Of a DNA stretch of 55,275 nucleotides, positions 23,368-31,420 are shown piece after piece. The notes beneath the pieces were generated by a model that was given only the letters and a program-made list of their open reading frames with translations, had not been told where the DNA came from and made no database searches. The DNA is from Chloroflexota bacterium (lineage in GTDB: Bacteria; Chloroflexota; Anaerolineae; Anaerolineales; UBA11579). The stretch spans positions 1 to 55,275 of the forward strand of contig JABJGH010000038.1 in assembly GCA_018662365.1 (NCBI GenBank), written 5' to 3'. The position numbers were made by a program, and so were the translations under genes. Numbering within the stretch: the stretch's first letter is position 1; each line of letters begins with the position of its first letter.

Positions 23368-24397
23368 AAAAAAATATATTTATGATCTCACTTTGGATGA
23401 ACTGCAAGAGCTGTTAATGGATTGGGGAGAACCAAAGTTTAGAGCCAAACAGATCTGGCAAGGGTTATATCAAAACCTTTGGCAAAATCCTAAAGAATTT
23501 AGAAATATCCCTAAAGACCTACAAGAAAAGTTGGAAGAACATATTTCCTTTAGCCATCTGAAACCATTGACCAAATTGAAGTCTGGCGACGGTGCGACCG
23601 AAAAAGTACTCTTCCAGCTGCCTGACAATAATGCGATAGAGACCGTATTAATGGAATACGATAAACGAAGGACCATCTGCATTTCAACCCAGGCTGGTTG
23701 CGCCTTGGGTTGTGTTTTTTGCGCGACGGGACAAATGGGGTTTAAGAAAAACTTAAGTTCAGGGGAAATTAGTGAGCAGGTGTTATATTTTGCAAAACAA
23801 TTAAAGGAAAAGGATGAAAAAGTAACCAATGTGGTGGTGATGGGCATGGGAGAACCCTTCCATAATTATGATCAGACATTGGCTGCGGTGGATCGATTAA
23901 ATGACCCAGAAGGGCTAAATCTGGGAGCAAGAAGGTTCACAATTTCGACTGTAGGATTGGTTCTGGCGATTAAACGTTTTGCGAAAGAAAAAAGACAGGT
24001 TAATCTTGCGATCTCCTTACATGCGGCGAATGATGAATTGAGATCCTCCATGTTACCGGTTAATGATCGCTATCCGATCCAGGAACTGATTGCTGCTTGC
24101 CATGAATATGTAGAGATTACCCATCGGCGTATTAGCTTTGAATGGGCATTAATTCAGGGGAATAATGACAATGATGAAGATGCCCATGAGTTAGGGAGAC
24201 TGCTGGAGGGTCTACTTTGTCACGTGAATATTATTCCGCTTAATCCTACAGAGGGGTACGAGGGCAAACGATCGACAAAGGAGAGCGTGAGTAATTTTCA
24301 GAATATTCTTGAAGAATATGCAATTCCTTGTACAGTGAGAATTAGACGTGGCATTGACATTCAGGCGGGTTGTGGACAATTAGCAATTAATAATTGA
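23360..24397 (+). CDS. rlmN: 23S rRNA (A2503-C2) methyltransferase RlmN
   Basis: Radical SAM enzyme that methylates C2 of A2503 in 23S rRNA and of A37 in some tRNAs. Cys114, Cys118 and Cys121 (CALGCVFC) bind the iron-sulfur cluster. VVMGMGEPFHNYD is the SAM-binding block, and RIRRGIDIQAGCGQL near the C terminus carries the second catalytic Cys of the dual-Cys mechanism. Length (345) is normal. It is translationally coupled to the HAD gene. The Cfr-type resistance enzyme is a relative, but the GMGEP and C-terminal blocks read as RlmN. Confidence 0.94.
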   Translation: MTEKKYIYDLTLDELQELLMDWGEPKFRAKQIWQGLYQNLWQNPKEFRNIPKDLQEKLEEHISFSHLKPLTKLKSGDGATEKVLFQLPDNNAIETVLMEYDKRRTICISTQAGCALGCVFCATGQMGFKKNLSSGEISEQVLYFAKQLKEKDEKVTNVVVMGMGEPFHNYDQTLAAVDRLNDPEGLNLGARRFTISTVGLVLAIKRFAKEKRQVNLAISLHAANDELRSSMLPVNDRYPIQELIAACHEYVEITHRRISFEWALIQGNNDNDEDAHELGRLLEGLLCHVNIIPLNPTEGYEGKRSTKESVSNFQNILEEYAIPCTVRIRRGIDIQAGCGQLAINN

Positions 24398-24465
24398 TCA
24401 CCAGCATGGTGGAAACATGCTAAAATTCTTGTTGAGTATTCATCTATAGATTTGTGGAGGATTTT

Positions 24466-24696
24466 ATGGCTGAACATGTTGTACGATTAATCTACCCCCC
24501 TGACCTATTAAATATGCCCGTGATCAACCAACTTATCAGGCAATATTCCGATCTAGACATCAATATTTTACGTGCTGAGGTTTCCCCCAGAGAAGGATGG
24601 TTGGAAGTTCAGTTTGTAGGAAATGCAGCTATGATCGAAAATGCAATTCATTGGCTGCAAGAACAAGGAATTGAAGTATTGACCTTGGGGGCATAA
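24466..24696 (+). CDS. Stand-alone NIL-domain protein
   Basis: A 76-residue protein that is essentially one NIL domain, the ferredoxin-like module usually found at the C terminus of methionine ABC ATPases or with ferredoxins. The pattern VVRLIYPPDLLNMPVINQLIRQY, ILRAEVSPREGWLEVQFVG, AIHWLQEQGIEV is characteristic. Start at 24466, with GGAGG 5 bases upstream. mgtE follows after 6 bases. Its role is unknown; ligand sensing or a protein-protein contact is likely. Confidence 0.82.
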   Translation: MAEHVVRLIYPPDLLNMPVINQLIRQYSDLDINILRAEVSPREGWLEVQFVGNAAMIENAIHWLQEQGIEVLTLGA

Positions 24697-24702
24697 ACCA
24701 TC

Positions 24703-26061
24703 ATGTTAAACGATCGTCAACAAAGCCGTGAGCAAGTCCTTGAGGCGATTCGTTCTTCCCTTGAAATAAAACAATTCAATAATGCTGTAGAGGCATTCAA
24801 AATCCTTCATCCGGGGGATCAGGTAGAAATATTTGAATTGCTGGATGCTGACAAAAAGGCAGAATTACTATCGCGGTTGGATATATCTTCTACGGCGATC
24901 CTATTTAATACCCAAGAAGATGATGAAACCCTGCAGGCTGCTGAGTCTCTTACGATTGACCGATTGGCAGATGTTTTGGATGAGATGGAGCCAGACGAGG
25001 CAGCAGACCTCTTGGGGGACTTGCCTGCAGATCAGGCAGCCAAAGCTTTGGAAAAAATGGAGGACACCGAAGATGTCCTCGAACTCTTAAAATATCCTGA
25101 TGAAACGGCTGGTGGTCGTATGACTACCGATTTCATTTCCCTTTCGATTAATGCAACGACCACCGAAGCTATCGAAACACTTCGAAGAATTGAGCCAGAT
25201 CATGAGGCACCTTATTATATTTTTGTGACGGATAATGAAAAATTAGTGGGTATTTTGGGATTGAGAGAATTGGTGGTTTCTTCACCCGACACAAAAATTG
25301 GAGAGTTATTTGATCCTGAAGTGTTCCATGTGAATGATTGGATGGATCAGGAGGAAGTGGCTCAGACAATGGCAACTTATGACTTGGCAGCAGTGCCAGT
25401 CGTGGATGATGCGCATCATTTGGTGGGTGTGATTACCCATGATGATGTGTTGGATGTGCTGCAAGAAGAGGCTACGGAAGACATTTATCGATTAGCTAGT
25501 GTTAGCGATACGGACCTTGAGCCAGATAGTCCGATTATCGAGCAACTGAAAGGACGTTTACCTTGGCTTTTCCTTAACACGCTGACCGCCCTATTCGCTT
25601 CATGGATCATCAGTAATTTTGAGGGTATTATTGCTCAAGTGGCTGTATTGGCTGTATTCCAATCCGTGGTGGCTGGGCAAGGCGGTAATGCGGCGAGTCA
25701 GGGGGTGGCTATATTCGTAAGAACGATGGCCTTAGGAAATATCCCCCCTGGAAAAACGCTTTATCTTCTTACCCGGCAAATGATCGTGGGATTGATCCAA
25801 GGACTGGTTGTGGGATTTGTTGTGGGATTGGGTGTTTATTTATGGAAGGGGAATATATATCTAGGCATCGTGCTGGGATTAGCGTTGGTTGCAAATATGG
25901 TCTTGGCGGGCATTGTGAGTACGCTGATCCCGATGGGATTGAAATCAATCGGGCAGGACCCAGCTTTGGCATCTTCTGTATTGGTTACTGCGGTGACGGA
26001 TAGTTTGGGCTTCCTCATTTTTCTTAGTTTGGCAAATTTATTCTTAGGGAACCTTATTTAA
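24703..26061 (+). CDS. mgtE: Magnesium transporter MgtE
   Basis: Mg2+ channel of 452 residues. The N-terminal superhelical MgtE_N domain (to about 130) carries repeats such as DEMEPDEAADLLGDLPADQAAKAL. Two CBS domains follow (MTTDFISLSINATT; AAVPVVDDAHHLVGVITHDDVLDVL), then five membrane helices with SVVAGQGGNAASQG and GLVVGFVVGLG. The acidic N and CBS domains gate the pore by Mg2+ binding in the known family. It sits between a NIL protein and a lipid kinase, probably in one operon. Confidence 0.93.
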   Translation: MLNDRQQSREQVLEAIRSSLEIKQFNNAVEAFKILHPGDQVEIFELLDADKKAELLSRLDISSTAILFNTQEDDETLQAAESLTIDRLADVLDEMEPDEAADLLGDLPADQAAKALEKMEDTEDVLELLKYPDETAGGRMTTDFISLSINATTTEAIETLRRIEPDHEAPYYIFVTDNEKLVGILGLRELVVSSPDTKIGELFDPEVFHVNDWMDQEEVAQTMATYDLAAVPVVDDAHHLVGVITHDDVLDVLQEEATEDIYRLASVSDTDLEPDSPIIEQLKGRLPWLFLNTLTALFASWIISNFEGIIAQVAVLAVFQSVVAGQGGNAASQGVAIFVRTMALGNIPPGKTLYLLTRQMIVGLIQGLVVGFVVGLGVYLWKGNIYLGIVLGLALVANMVLAGIVSTLIPMGLKSIGQDPALASSVLVTAVTDSLGFLIFLSLANLFLGNLI

Positions 26062-26063
26062 TT

Positions 26064-26969
26064 ATGGAAAAAATAAAAATCATTCATAACCCATATTCTG
26101 CAAGATGGAAATCTGGCAAGAGAAAATCTGAATTGGTAGATGCACTAAATAAAGCGGGATTGGAATTTGATTTGGAACAAAGCCAGCATAAAGGACATGG
26201 TATAGAGCTGGCAGCAAAGGCTGTTAAAGAGGGATATAAAACGATCGTGGCGGCTGGTGGGGATGGCACACTTGGGGATGTGATTAACGGCATGATGGAG
26301 GGCGTTGGAGATGGCAAAATGCCGAAGTTTGGCGTGATGCCGATGGGCACTGGAAATGACCTGGTGGCTAATTTAGGACTGCCCTCTGACTTAGATGGGG
26401 CTGCAAAGGTGATCGCTACGGGAATAACCAAAGACCTCGATCTTTGCCAGGTGAACGACCGATACTTTATAAATAATGCTGGGATAGGGCTAGAACCCTA
26501 TACTACTACCGTGCAGGAAAATATTAAATCTATCCACGGCATATTAAGATATGTCATAGCCTTATTGATCAGCATTTTGAAAAACCCGCAATGGACGATG
26601 CATCTTGAGTGGGAAGATGGGGAGTATCATGGGCCTGTAACATTGGTCTCGATCAGCAATGGGGCACGTACGGGGGGAGTTTTTTACACTGTACCTCATG
26701 CCGATCTATTTGATGGGAAACTAACTTTCACCTTTGGATATATCAAAACCAGATTGGGAATCCTCAAAGTATTGCCAAAAATTCTCAAACCCGAAGAGGG
26801 GAATATCTCTGAACATCCGGTGATCACCGAAAAGGATACTCGTTGGTTAAAAGTGAGGATCGAAGAAGGATCTCCTGCCCATACTGATGGAGAGCTGATT
26901 TCTTATAATATCCATGAGCTTTCTTATCAAATCCTCCCAGGGAAAGTGCCTGTAATTGTGGGGGAATAA
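26064..26969 (+). CDS. Diacylglycerol kinase-family lipid kinase
   Basis: A 301-residue member of the DAGK catalytic family (YegS/DgkB-like). AAGGDGTLGDVINGM is the nucleotide-binding GGDGT motif, and MPMGTGNDLVANLGLP the second loop. The C-terminal LRIEEGSPAHTDGE-like block (here VRIEEGSPAHTDGELI) carries the conserved Asp-Gly. It phosphorylates diacylglycerol or a related lipid. The ATG stands 2 bases after the mgtE stop without its own site, implying coupled translation. Confidence 0.88.
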   Translation: MEKIKIIHNPYSARWKSGKRKSELVDALNKAGLEFDLEQSQHKGHGIELAAKAVKEGYKTIVAAGGDGTLGDVINGMMEGVGDGKMPKFGVMPMGTGNDLVANLGLPSDLDGAAKVIATGITKDLDLCQVNDRYFINNAGIGLEPYTTTVQENIKSIHGILRYVIALLISILKNPQWTMHLEWEDGEYHGPVTLVSISNGARTGGVFYTVPHADLFDGKLTFTFGYIKTRLGILKVLPKILKPEEGNISEHPVITEKDTRWLKVRIEEGSPAHTDGELISYNIHELSYQILPGKVPVIVGE

Positions 26970-26974
26970 AAATT

Positions 26975-27628
26975 ATGCCAACCTCAAAATCTCGGTTGGC
27001 TGGTCTTTTGGAAATCTTCTTTAAGTTTTTATATCATCAATTTTCTTGGGGATATGATTTTGTTGCATATATTGTATCTGTGGGACTATGGAAAGATTGG
27101 ATCCGGGCAATTCTCCCTAAAATCAAAGGGTCAAAAATATTAGAAATTGGGCATGGGCCAGGGCATCTTCAGGTGGAATTATTCACCGATTCGAAGGAAA
27201 TTTTTGGTCTGGACCTTAGCCCGCAAATGGGGAGAATGGCGTTTAGAAAAATCGAAAAATCTGGAAATAAACCTAAGCTCATAAATGGGAATACTGATAC
27301 TCTGCCCTTTCCCCCTAATTCATTTAATACTATCGCAGCAACCTTCCCCACAAACTATATTAAATCCCCCAAGGTCATTGGAGAAATATACAGGGCATTG
27401 AAGACAGGGGGCGAATTTGTGTTTATTCCTGTGGCTTCCCTTACTGGTAAATCTTTTATTTACAATCTTGCAACGATCCTTTTTAAGATCACCGGACAAT
27501 CTTCAAGAATTGATAAAACCTCTTTCTCAGAGTTAATAAGCGAATATCAAAAAATTGGATTTGCAGTTAAAACTGAAATTCTTGAATTAAGAAACAGTCA
27601 GGTACTACTATTTCATTGTCAAAAATAG
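26975..27628 (+). CDS. Class I SAM-dependent methyltransferase
   Basis: A 217-residue methyltransferase. ILEIGHGPGHLQVEL is SAM motif I, EIFGLDLSPQMG motif II, and NTDTLPFPPNSFNTIAATFP the post-II region, followed by EIYRALKTGGEFVFIP. This pattern fits the UbiE/MenG-like or lipid-modifying group. A hydrophobic stretch near residue 150 (SFIYNLATILFKI) may contact membrane. GGGGG precedes the ATG, and it is in the same run as the lipid kinase. The substrate is unknown. Confidence 0.82.
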   Translation: MPTSKSRLAGLLEIFFKFLYHQFSWGYDFVAYIVSVGLWKDWIRAILPKIKGSKILEIGHGPGHLQVELFTDSKEIFGLDLSPQMGRMAFRKIEKSGNKPKLINGNTDTLPFPPNSFNTIAATFPTNYIKSPKVIGEIYRALKTGGEFVFIPVASLTGKSFIYNLATILFKITGQSSRIDKTSFSELISEYQKIGFAVKTEILELRNSQVLLFHCQK

Positions 27629-27649
27629 ATCGATAGCTCAATCCTCTGG

Positions 27650-27655
27650 TAAAAT
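27650..27655 (+). promoter_or_regulatory. -10 box for a leaderless phosphatase gene
   Basis: TAAAAT ends 6 bases before the ATG at 27662; no Shine-Dalgarno is present. Confidence 0.5.
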
Positions 27656-27661
27656 TTCTCA

Positions 27662-28366
27662 ATGGAAATTCAAATTGGTGTGGCAAAAATAAATAAATAT
27701 GCTTCTAGCGAAAGCGGGGATACGCTAGAGATCATTGAACGACCGGCTGGAGGATTATCGGTGGTATTGGCGGATGGACAGCGTTCTGGAAAATCTGCTA
27801 AACGCATATCGAATATTGTTGTTCGGAAAGTTATTTCCCTTTTGGCTGAAGGGGTAAGAGATGGCGCTGCAGCAAGGGCCGCCTCAGATTATCTTTTTTC
27901 TCATCGAAGCGGCAAGGTGCAATCTACATTAAATATTCTTTCAATCGATCTTGAAACAAATACATTGGTCATCAGCCGAAATAATCCCATTCCAATGATC
28001 TTGGGGAATGGAAAGAGTATACAGCTTTTGGATGAGGAAAGTAAGCCGGTAGGGGTTTATCGAAATACAAAACCAGTCATTACAGAACTTAATTTGGAAA
28101 AAGGATTAACTGTGATCGCTTTTTCTGATGGGCTGACCGATGCGGGATTAAGGCAAACAAGAAATTTAGATTTAGAAAGTATTGTGTCGGGATTGTTGGC
28201 GGATGACAAATCTGCGCAAGAGATTGCGGATCATTTGATGGATAGTGCATTAGAAGTAGATCAGGGAAGACCGATAGATGACACAAGTATTGTTGTTTTA
28301 AGAGTGGTACCCTTCGAGAATGATTGGGTACGCCGGATGTCGGTGCGATTTCCCCTGAAAAAATAA
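27662..28366 (+). CDS. SpoIIE/PP2C-type serine phosphatase
   Basis: A 234-residue single-domain PP2C-like phosphatase of the SpoIIE/RsbX group. SVVLADGQRSGKSAKRIS carries the metal-binding Asp, STLNILSIDLETNTLVISRNN is the central strand, and VIAFSDGLTDAG the second Asp motif. Such proteins dephosphorylate anti-anti-sigma factors in partner-switching systems, but no anti-sigma factor or STAS gene is beside it. The start coincides with the predicted transcript start. Confidence 0.82.
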   Translation: MEIQIGVAKINKYASSESGDTLEIIERPAGGLSVVLADGQRSGKSAKRISNIVVRKVISLLAEGVRDGAAARAASDYLFSHRSGKVQSTLNILSIDLETNTLVISRNNPIPMILGNGKSIQLLDEESKPVGVYRNTKPVITELNLEKGLTVIAFSDGLTDAGLRQTRNLDLESIVSGLLADDKSAQEIADHLMDSALEVDQGRPIDDTSIVVLRVVPFENDWVRRMSVRFPLKK

Positions 28367-28405
28367 AGAGGATTCATCACAGCAAAATTCGTAAATTAAA
28401 AAATT

Positions 28406-28759
28406 ATGGATAAAAAACACCTGGTTATAGGCATTGTTGGACCCTGCAAATCGGGAAAAACAACTCTCCAAAAGGGATTGATTTCACGTGGATACCAGGG
28501 AAAACAAATTGCACAGGAACATTCCTTTTCACCGTCGATGTGGAAAGTGCTTACTAATCCGGATATGTTAATTTTTTTAGATGTTTCTTATGAAAATATG
28601 GTCGAAAGGGGAAAATCGAATTGGCTAGAAAAAGATTATGAAGAGCAGTATCGCAGATTAGCCCATGCAATGGAAAGAGCAGATTTACATGTAAATACTG
28701 ATGAGAATAATATCGAAGAAGTATTGGCTTTAATTATTGATTTTATTGAAGGCGTATAA
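28406..28759 (+). CDS. Small P-loop NTPase/kinase-like protein
   Basis: A 117-residue protein. IGIVGPCKSGKTTLQKGL is a Walker A loop, and MLIFLDVSYENMVERGKSNWLEKDYEEQYRRL resembles the LID/adenine region of small-molecule kinases such as adenylate or thymidylate kinase. It is shorter than any typical kinase of that fold (about 180 residues), so it is either a minimal member or a regulatory relative. It follows the PP2C gene after 39 bases and ends 1 base before the convergent peptidase gene. Confidence 0.7.
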   Translation: MDKKHLVIGIVGPCKSGKTTLQKGLISRGYQGKQIAQEHSFSPSMWKVLTNPDMLIFLDVSYENMVERGKSNWLEKDYEEQYRRLAHAMERADLHVNTDENNIEEVLALIIDFIEGV

Positions 28760-28760
28760 T

Positions 28761-29519
28761 TCAACTAACCCAAGAACGAAAGTAAATTAAAACTATCGTA
28801 CCGATGATTAGAAATGGTGCATAGGGAATAGCCTCTAAAGCGCTATACCTTCCGGTGATTTTTTTGAAAATAATTATTCCTAAGCTAAATATTCCACCCA
28901 AAAAGACACCAAAAAACAGACCGATCATGATTCCCGGCCATCCCAAAATTAAACCAAGAATTCCGCCTAAGTTCACATCCCCAAAACCCAATGCTACTTC
29001 CTCTACCTCTTCCCCACGAGAGATGGCAAGCCTTTTTATATAAATCTCTCCAAGTTTATACATAATGAACATGATGCCATATCCAAATAATCCCCCAAAC
29101 AAGGTTTGAGTAAATCCGTGCAGATATACCCCTAGTGTGATGCCTAAAATCGCACCAACGATGCTCATTTGGTTAAAAATAAGTTTATATTCCATATCGA
29201 TTACGATAATTATTGAAAAATAAATTAGTAGAGGAAACCCCCAGAAAAATTCCACTTTGGTGGGGGGGGAAACCCATAACCATAATGAGATGATGATAAA
29301 CAGAATATCAATTGCTATAATACGGATCTTTTTGGGCAGGGCAATTTCAGGGAATTTCCAGGGAAAAAAATATACCAGTATCCCCTTATTGGTCTTTACA
29401 GCAAGCTCATCTCCCGGAATAAAATTCCTTTTGGCATAGAGAAATTCGATAACAAAATTTATAAAAATACCAGTGATAAACCCTAGGAGACCGATTAGAA
29501 GTGGAAAAAAAACACTCAT
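28761..29519 (-). CDS. Prepilin peptidase-like aspartic protease (A24 family)
   Basis: Membrane aspartyl protease of 252 residues with about eight hydrophobic spans. The two catalytic Asp residues are Asp108 (IIIVIDMEYKLIF) and Asp181 in GFGDVNLGG, the GxGD motif. The N-terminal Cys-containing methylase domain of classical type IV prepilin peptidases is missing, so it may cleave prepilins without methylation or act as a preflagellin-type peptidase. No pilin genes are nearby. The start lies exactly 6 bases after a TATAAT on the minus strand, so the mRNA looks leaderless. Confidence 0.85.
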   Translation of the reverse strand: MSVFFPLLIGLLGFITGIFINFVIEFLYAKRNFIPGDELAVKTNKGILVYFFPWKFPEIALPKKIRIIAIDILFIIISLWLWVSPPTKVEFFWGFPLLIYFSIIIVIDMEYKLIFNQMSIVGAILGITLGVYLHGFTQTLFGGLFGYGIMFIMYKLGEIYIKRLAISRGEEVEEVALGFGDVNLGGILGLILGWPGIMIGLFFGVFLGGIFSLGIIIFKKITGRYSALEAIPYAPFLIIGTIVLIYFRSWVS

Positions 29520-29525
29520 AGAGGT

Positions 29526-29531
29526 ATTATA
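29526..29531 (-). promoter_or_regulatory. -10 box for the leaderless A24 peptidase gene
   Basis: Minus-strand TATAAT, spacer ACCTCT (6 bases), then ATG. The spacer contains no ribosome binding site. Confidence 0.65.
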
Positions 29532-29572
29532 TCAAAGGGAATCGTCCCTCATTGAAAAAAGGAAGACCCACT

Positions 29573-30865
29573 ATGGATAAGTTCATAATCGAAGGACTTC
29601 ACCCTCTTTCTGGTGAAGTCACACCTGCAGGAAACAAAAATTCTGCACTGCCTTTAATGGCAGCCTGTCTACTCACTGACCAACCTGTGACCCTTCACAA
29701 TATCCCAGATATTCGTGATGTGCATATCATGAAGTCTTTGCTGGAAACATTAGGCACAAAAATTACAATATTATCCCCCCACTCTTGGCAATTCCATGCA
29801 AAGAATTTGGATGCTGCAAAATTAGATCGAGACCAATTGAAAGAAATTCGCGCGTCGATCTTATTGGCTGGACCGATGACTGCGAGAATTGGGGATCTGA
29901 GCTTATACCCTCCTGGCGGAGATGTGATCGGTCGGAGACGAGTAGATACACATATTTTGGCATTGAAGGCTTTGGGTGCTGAGGCTGCGTATGAAAATGA
30001 AAAAAAGTTATTTCACTTTACGGCACCAAATGGATTGACCGGGGCAGATATATTGTTGGATGAAACAAGTGTGACAGCTACTGAAAATGCGATAATGGCA
30101 GCAGTTTTAGCAAAGGGAGAAACGATTCTTCGAAATTCTGCGTCTGAACCGCATGTGCAGGAATTATGTAATATGTTGAATATTTTGGGGGCGAAGATCA
30201 GCAATATCGGATCTAACACTTTGGTGATTGAAGGAGTCACTTCGTTAAGTGGCGGTGAGTTCACCATTGGACCAGATTACTTGGAAGTCGTCAGTTATAT
30301 TGGGGCGGCAATCATGACCAAAGGCAGTTTAAGAATAAAAAATGCGGGATCAAATTATTTGGACATGGTGCGGTTGGTTTTCAAGCGGATGGGGATTGAA
30401 TGGAAAACTGATGGTGAGGATATTGTTGTTCCAAAAGAACAAAGTTTAGATATTGAACCAGACCTTGGCAATGCCATCCCAGAGATCAAAGTGATGCCAT
30501 GGCCCTCTTTTCCACCAGATCTGATGAGTATTGCGATTGTGGTCGCTACCCAATGTCATGGGAGCATTCTTTTCCACGATTGGATGTATAACAGCCGGAT
30601 GTTCTTCACTGACAAATTGGTGTCGATGGGGGCGCAGATCGTATTATGTGATCCGCACCGAGTAATCGTTCAGGGACCGAGCAAATTATTAGGGGAAAAC
30701 CTTGAAAGCCCCGATATTAGGGCTGGGATGTCTTTAGTATTAGCTGCCCTGGGTGCCAAGGGGACCTCGGTGATCGGAAATATCAATCAAATTGACCGAG
30801 GATATGAAAAAGTGCAGGAAAAACTTCAGGCTCTGGGTGCAAATATTGAAAGGGTATCTGAATAG
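29573..30865 (+). CDS. murA: UDP-N-acetylglucosamine 1-carboxyvinyltransferase MurA (Cys-to-Asp type)
   Basis: Transfers enolpyruvate from PEP to UDP-GlcNAc, the first committed step of peptidoglycan synthesis. The PEP/UDP-GlcNAc residues are present: Lys22-Asn23 in AGNKNSAL, FPPDL and NSRMFF blocks, DIRAGMSLVLAAL and IDRGYEKVQEKL. The loop reads YPPGGDVIGRRRVD, with Asp117 (codon at 29921-29923) where E. coli has Cys115. Cys-to-Asp is known from Mycobacterium, Chlamydia and Borrelia and gives intrinsic fosfomycin resistance. The start ATG at 29573 follows AAAGGAAG; a TTG at 29552 is rejected. Length (430) is normal. Confidence 0.93.
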   Translation: MDKFIIEGLHPLSGEVTPAGNKNSALPLMAACLLTDQPVTLHNIPDIRDVHIMKSLLETLGTKITILSPHSWQFHAKNLDAAKLDRDQLKEIRASILLAGPMTARIGDLSLYPPGGDVIGRRRVDTHILALKALGAEAAYENEKKLFHFTAPNGLTGADILLDETSVTATENAIMAAVLAKGETILRNSASEPHVQELCNMLNILGAKISNIGSNTLVIEGVTSLSGGEFTIGPDYLEVVSYIGAAIMTKGSLRIKNAGSNYLDMVRLVFKRMGIEWKTDGEDIVVPKEQSLDIEPDLGNAIPEIKVMPWPSFPPDLMSIAIVVATQCHGSILFHDWMYNSRMFFTDKLVSMGAQIVLCDPHRVIVQGPSKLLGENLESPDIRAGMSLVLAALGAKGTSVIGNINQIDRGYEKVQEKLQALGANIERVSE

Positions 30866-30890
30866 TTGTCCAGTTAATACTTAAATAAAA

Positions 30891-30923
30891 AAAAAAGACT
30901 CCAAAATAATTGGAGTCTTTTTT
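30891..30923. terminator. Bidirectional terminator between murA and trx
   Basis: GACTCCAA / TTGGAGTC with loop AATAA, flanked by an A run and a T run, so it can serve both convergent genes. Confidence 0.9.
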
Positions 30924-30935
30924 ATTAGTTATTTG

Positions 30936-31295
30936 TTAGTTTACTTGTTCTTTTGGGGTGGCAGCCAAATTAATAAATTGTTCAAAAAGGTCACGCAACA
31001 TTGGTTCTTGTAAGGCACCCACTTGACGGTGTACTAATTTTCCATCAGACATAAAAATCATGGTGGGAATACCCTGAACGCCAAACTGTTGGGCATGATC
31101 GGGATCTTCATCCGTATTTACCTTAGCAACAATTACTTTTCCAGAAAATTCTTCTGCGAGTTTGTCCAAGATCGGGCCAACCATTCTACATGGTCCACAC
31201 CAGGGTGCCCAAAAATCGACAACTACTGGCAATTCATTCTTCAATACATTTTCTTCAAAATCAGCGTCTGTGACCTTGATAGGTTCTTTAATCAT
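30936..31295 (-). CDS. trxA: Thioredoxin
   Basis: General disulfide reductase. VVDFWAPWCGPCRMVGPIL carries the active site Cys33-Gly-Pro-Cys36, and GVQGIPTMIFM the cis-Pro loop. Length (119) is slightly above the 108 of E. coli because of a C-terminal extension. AGGAGA lies upstream of the ATG. It is a candidate donor of electrons to other thiol proteins of the window, such as the selenoprotein; that is inference. Confidence 0.95.
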   Translation of the reverse strand: MIKEPIKVTDADFEENVLKNELPVVVDFWAPWCGPCRMVGPILDKLAEEFSGKVIVAKVNTDEDPDHAQQFGVQGIPTMIFMSDGKLVHRQVGALQEPMLRDLFEQFINLAATPKEQVN

Positions 31296-31404
31296 CCATA
31301 TCTCCTAAAAATATTAATGCTTTGTTTTTCTACTGTATTTGACAATTATACCCACATATTTCTTACCCTACTTGAGAATAACTATCATTATTTGATTTCT
31401 TCGA

Positions 31405-31410
31405 TATAAT
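31405..31410 (+). promoter_or_regulatory. -10 box of scpA
   Basis: TATAAT ends 10 bases before the scpA ATG, so the predicted leader is only about 4 bases and no Shine-Dalgarno fits. Confidence 0.5.
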
Positions 31411-31420
31411 TAACAATCTT

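Noticed and set aside
29265-29280. Run of G residues as a possible phase-variation tract
   Set aside because: It lies in the A24 peptidase frame as ordinary Pro/Ser codons on the minus strand and is interrupted; no evidence of slippage.
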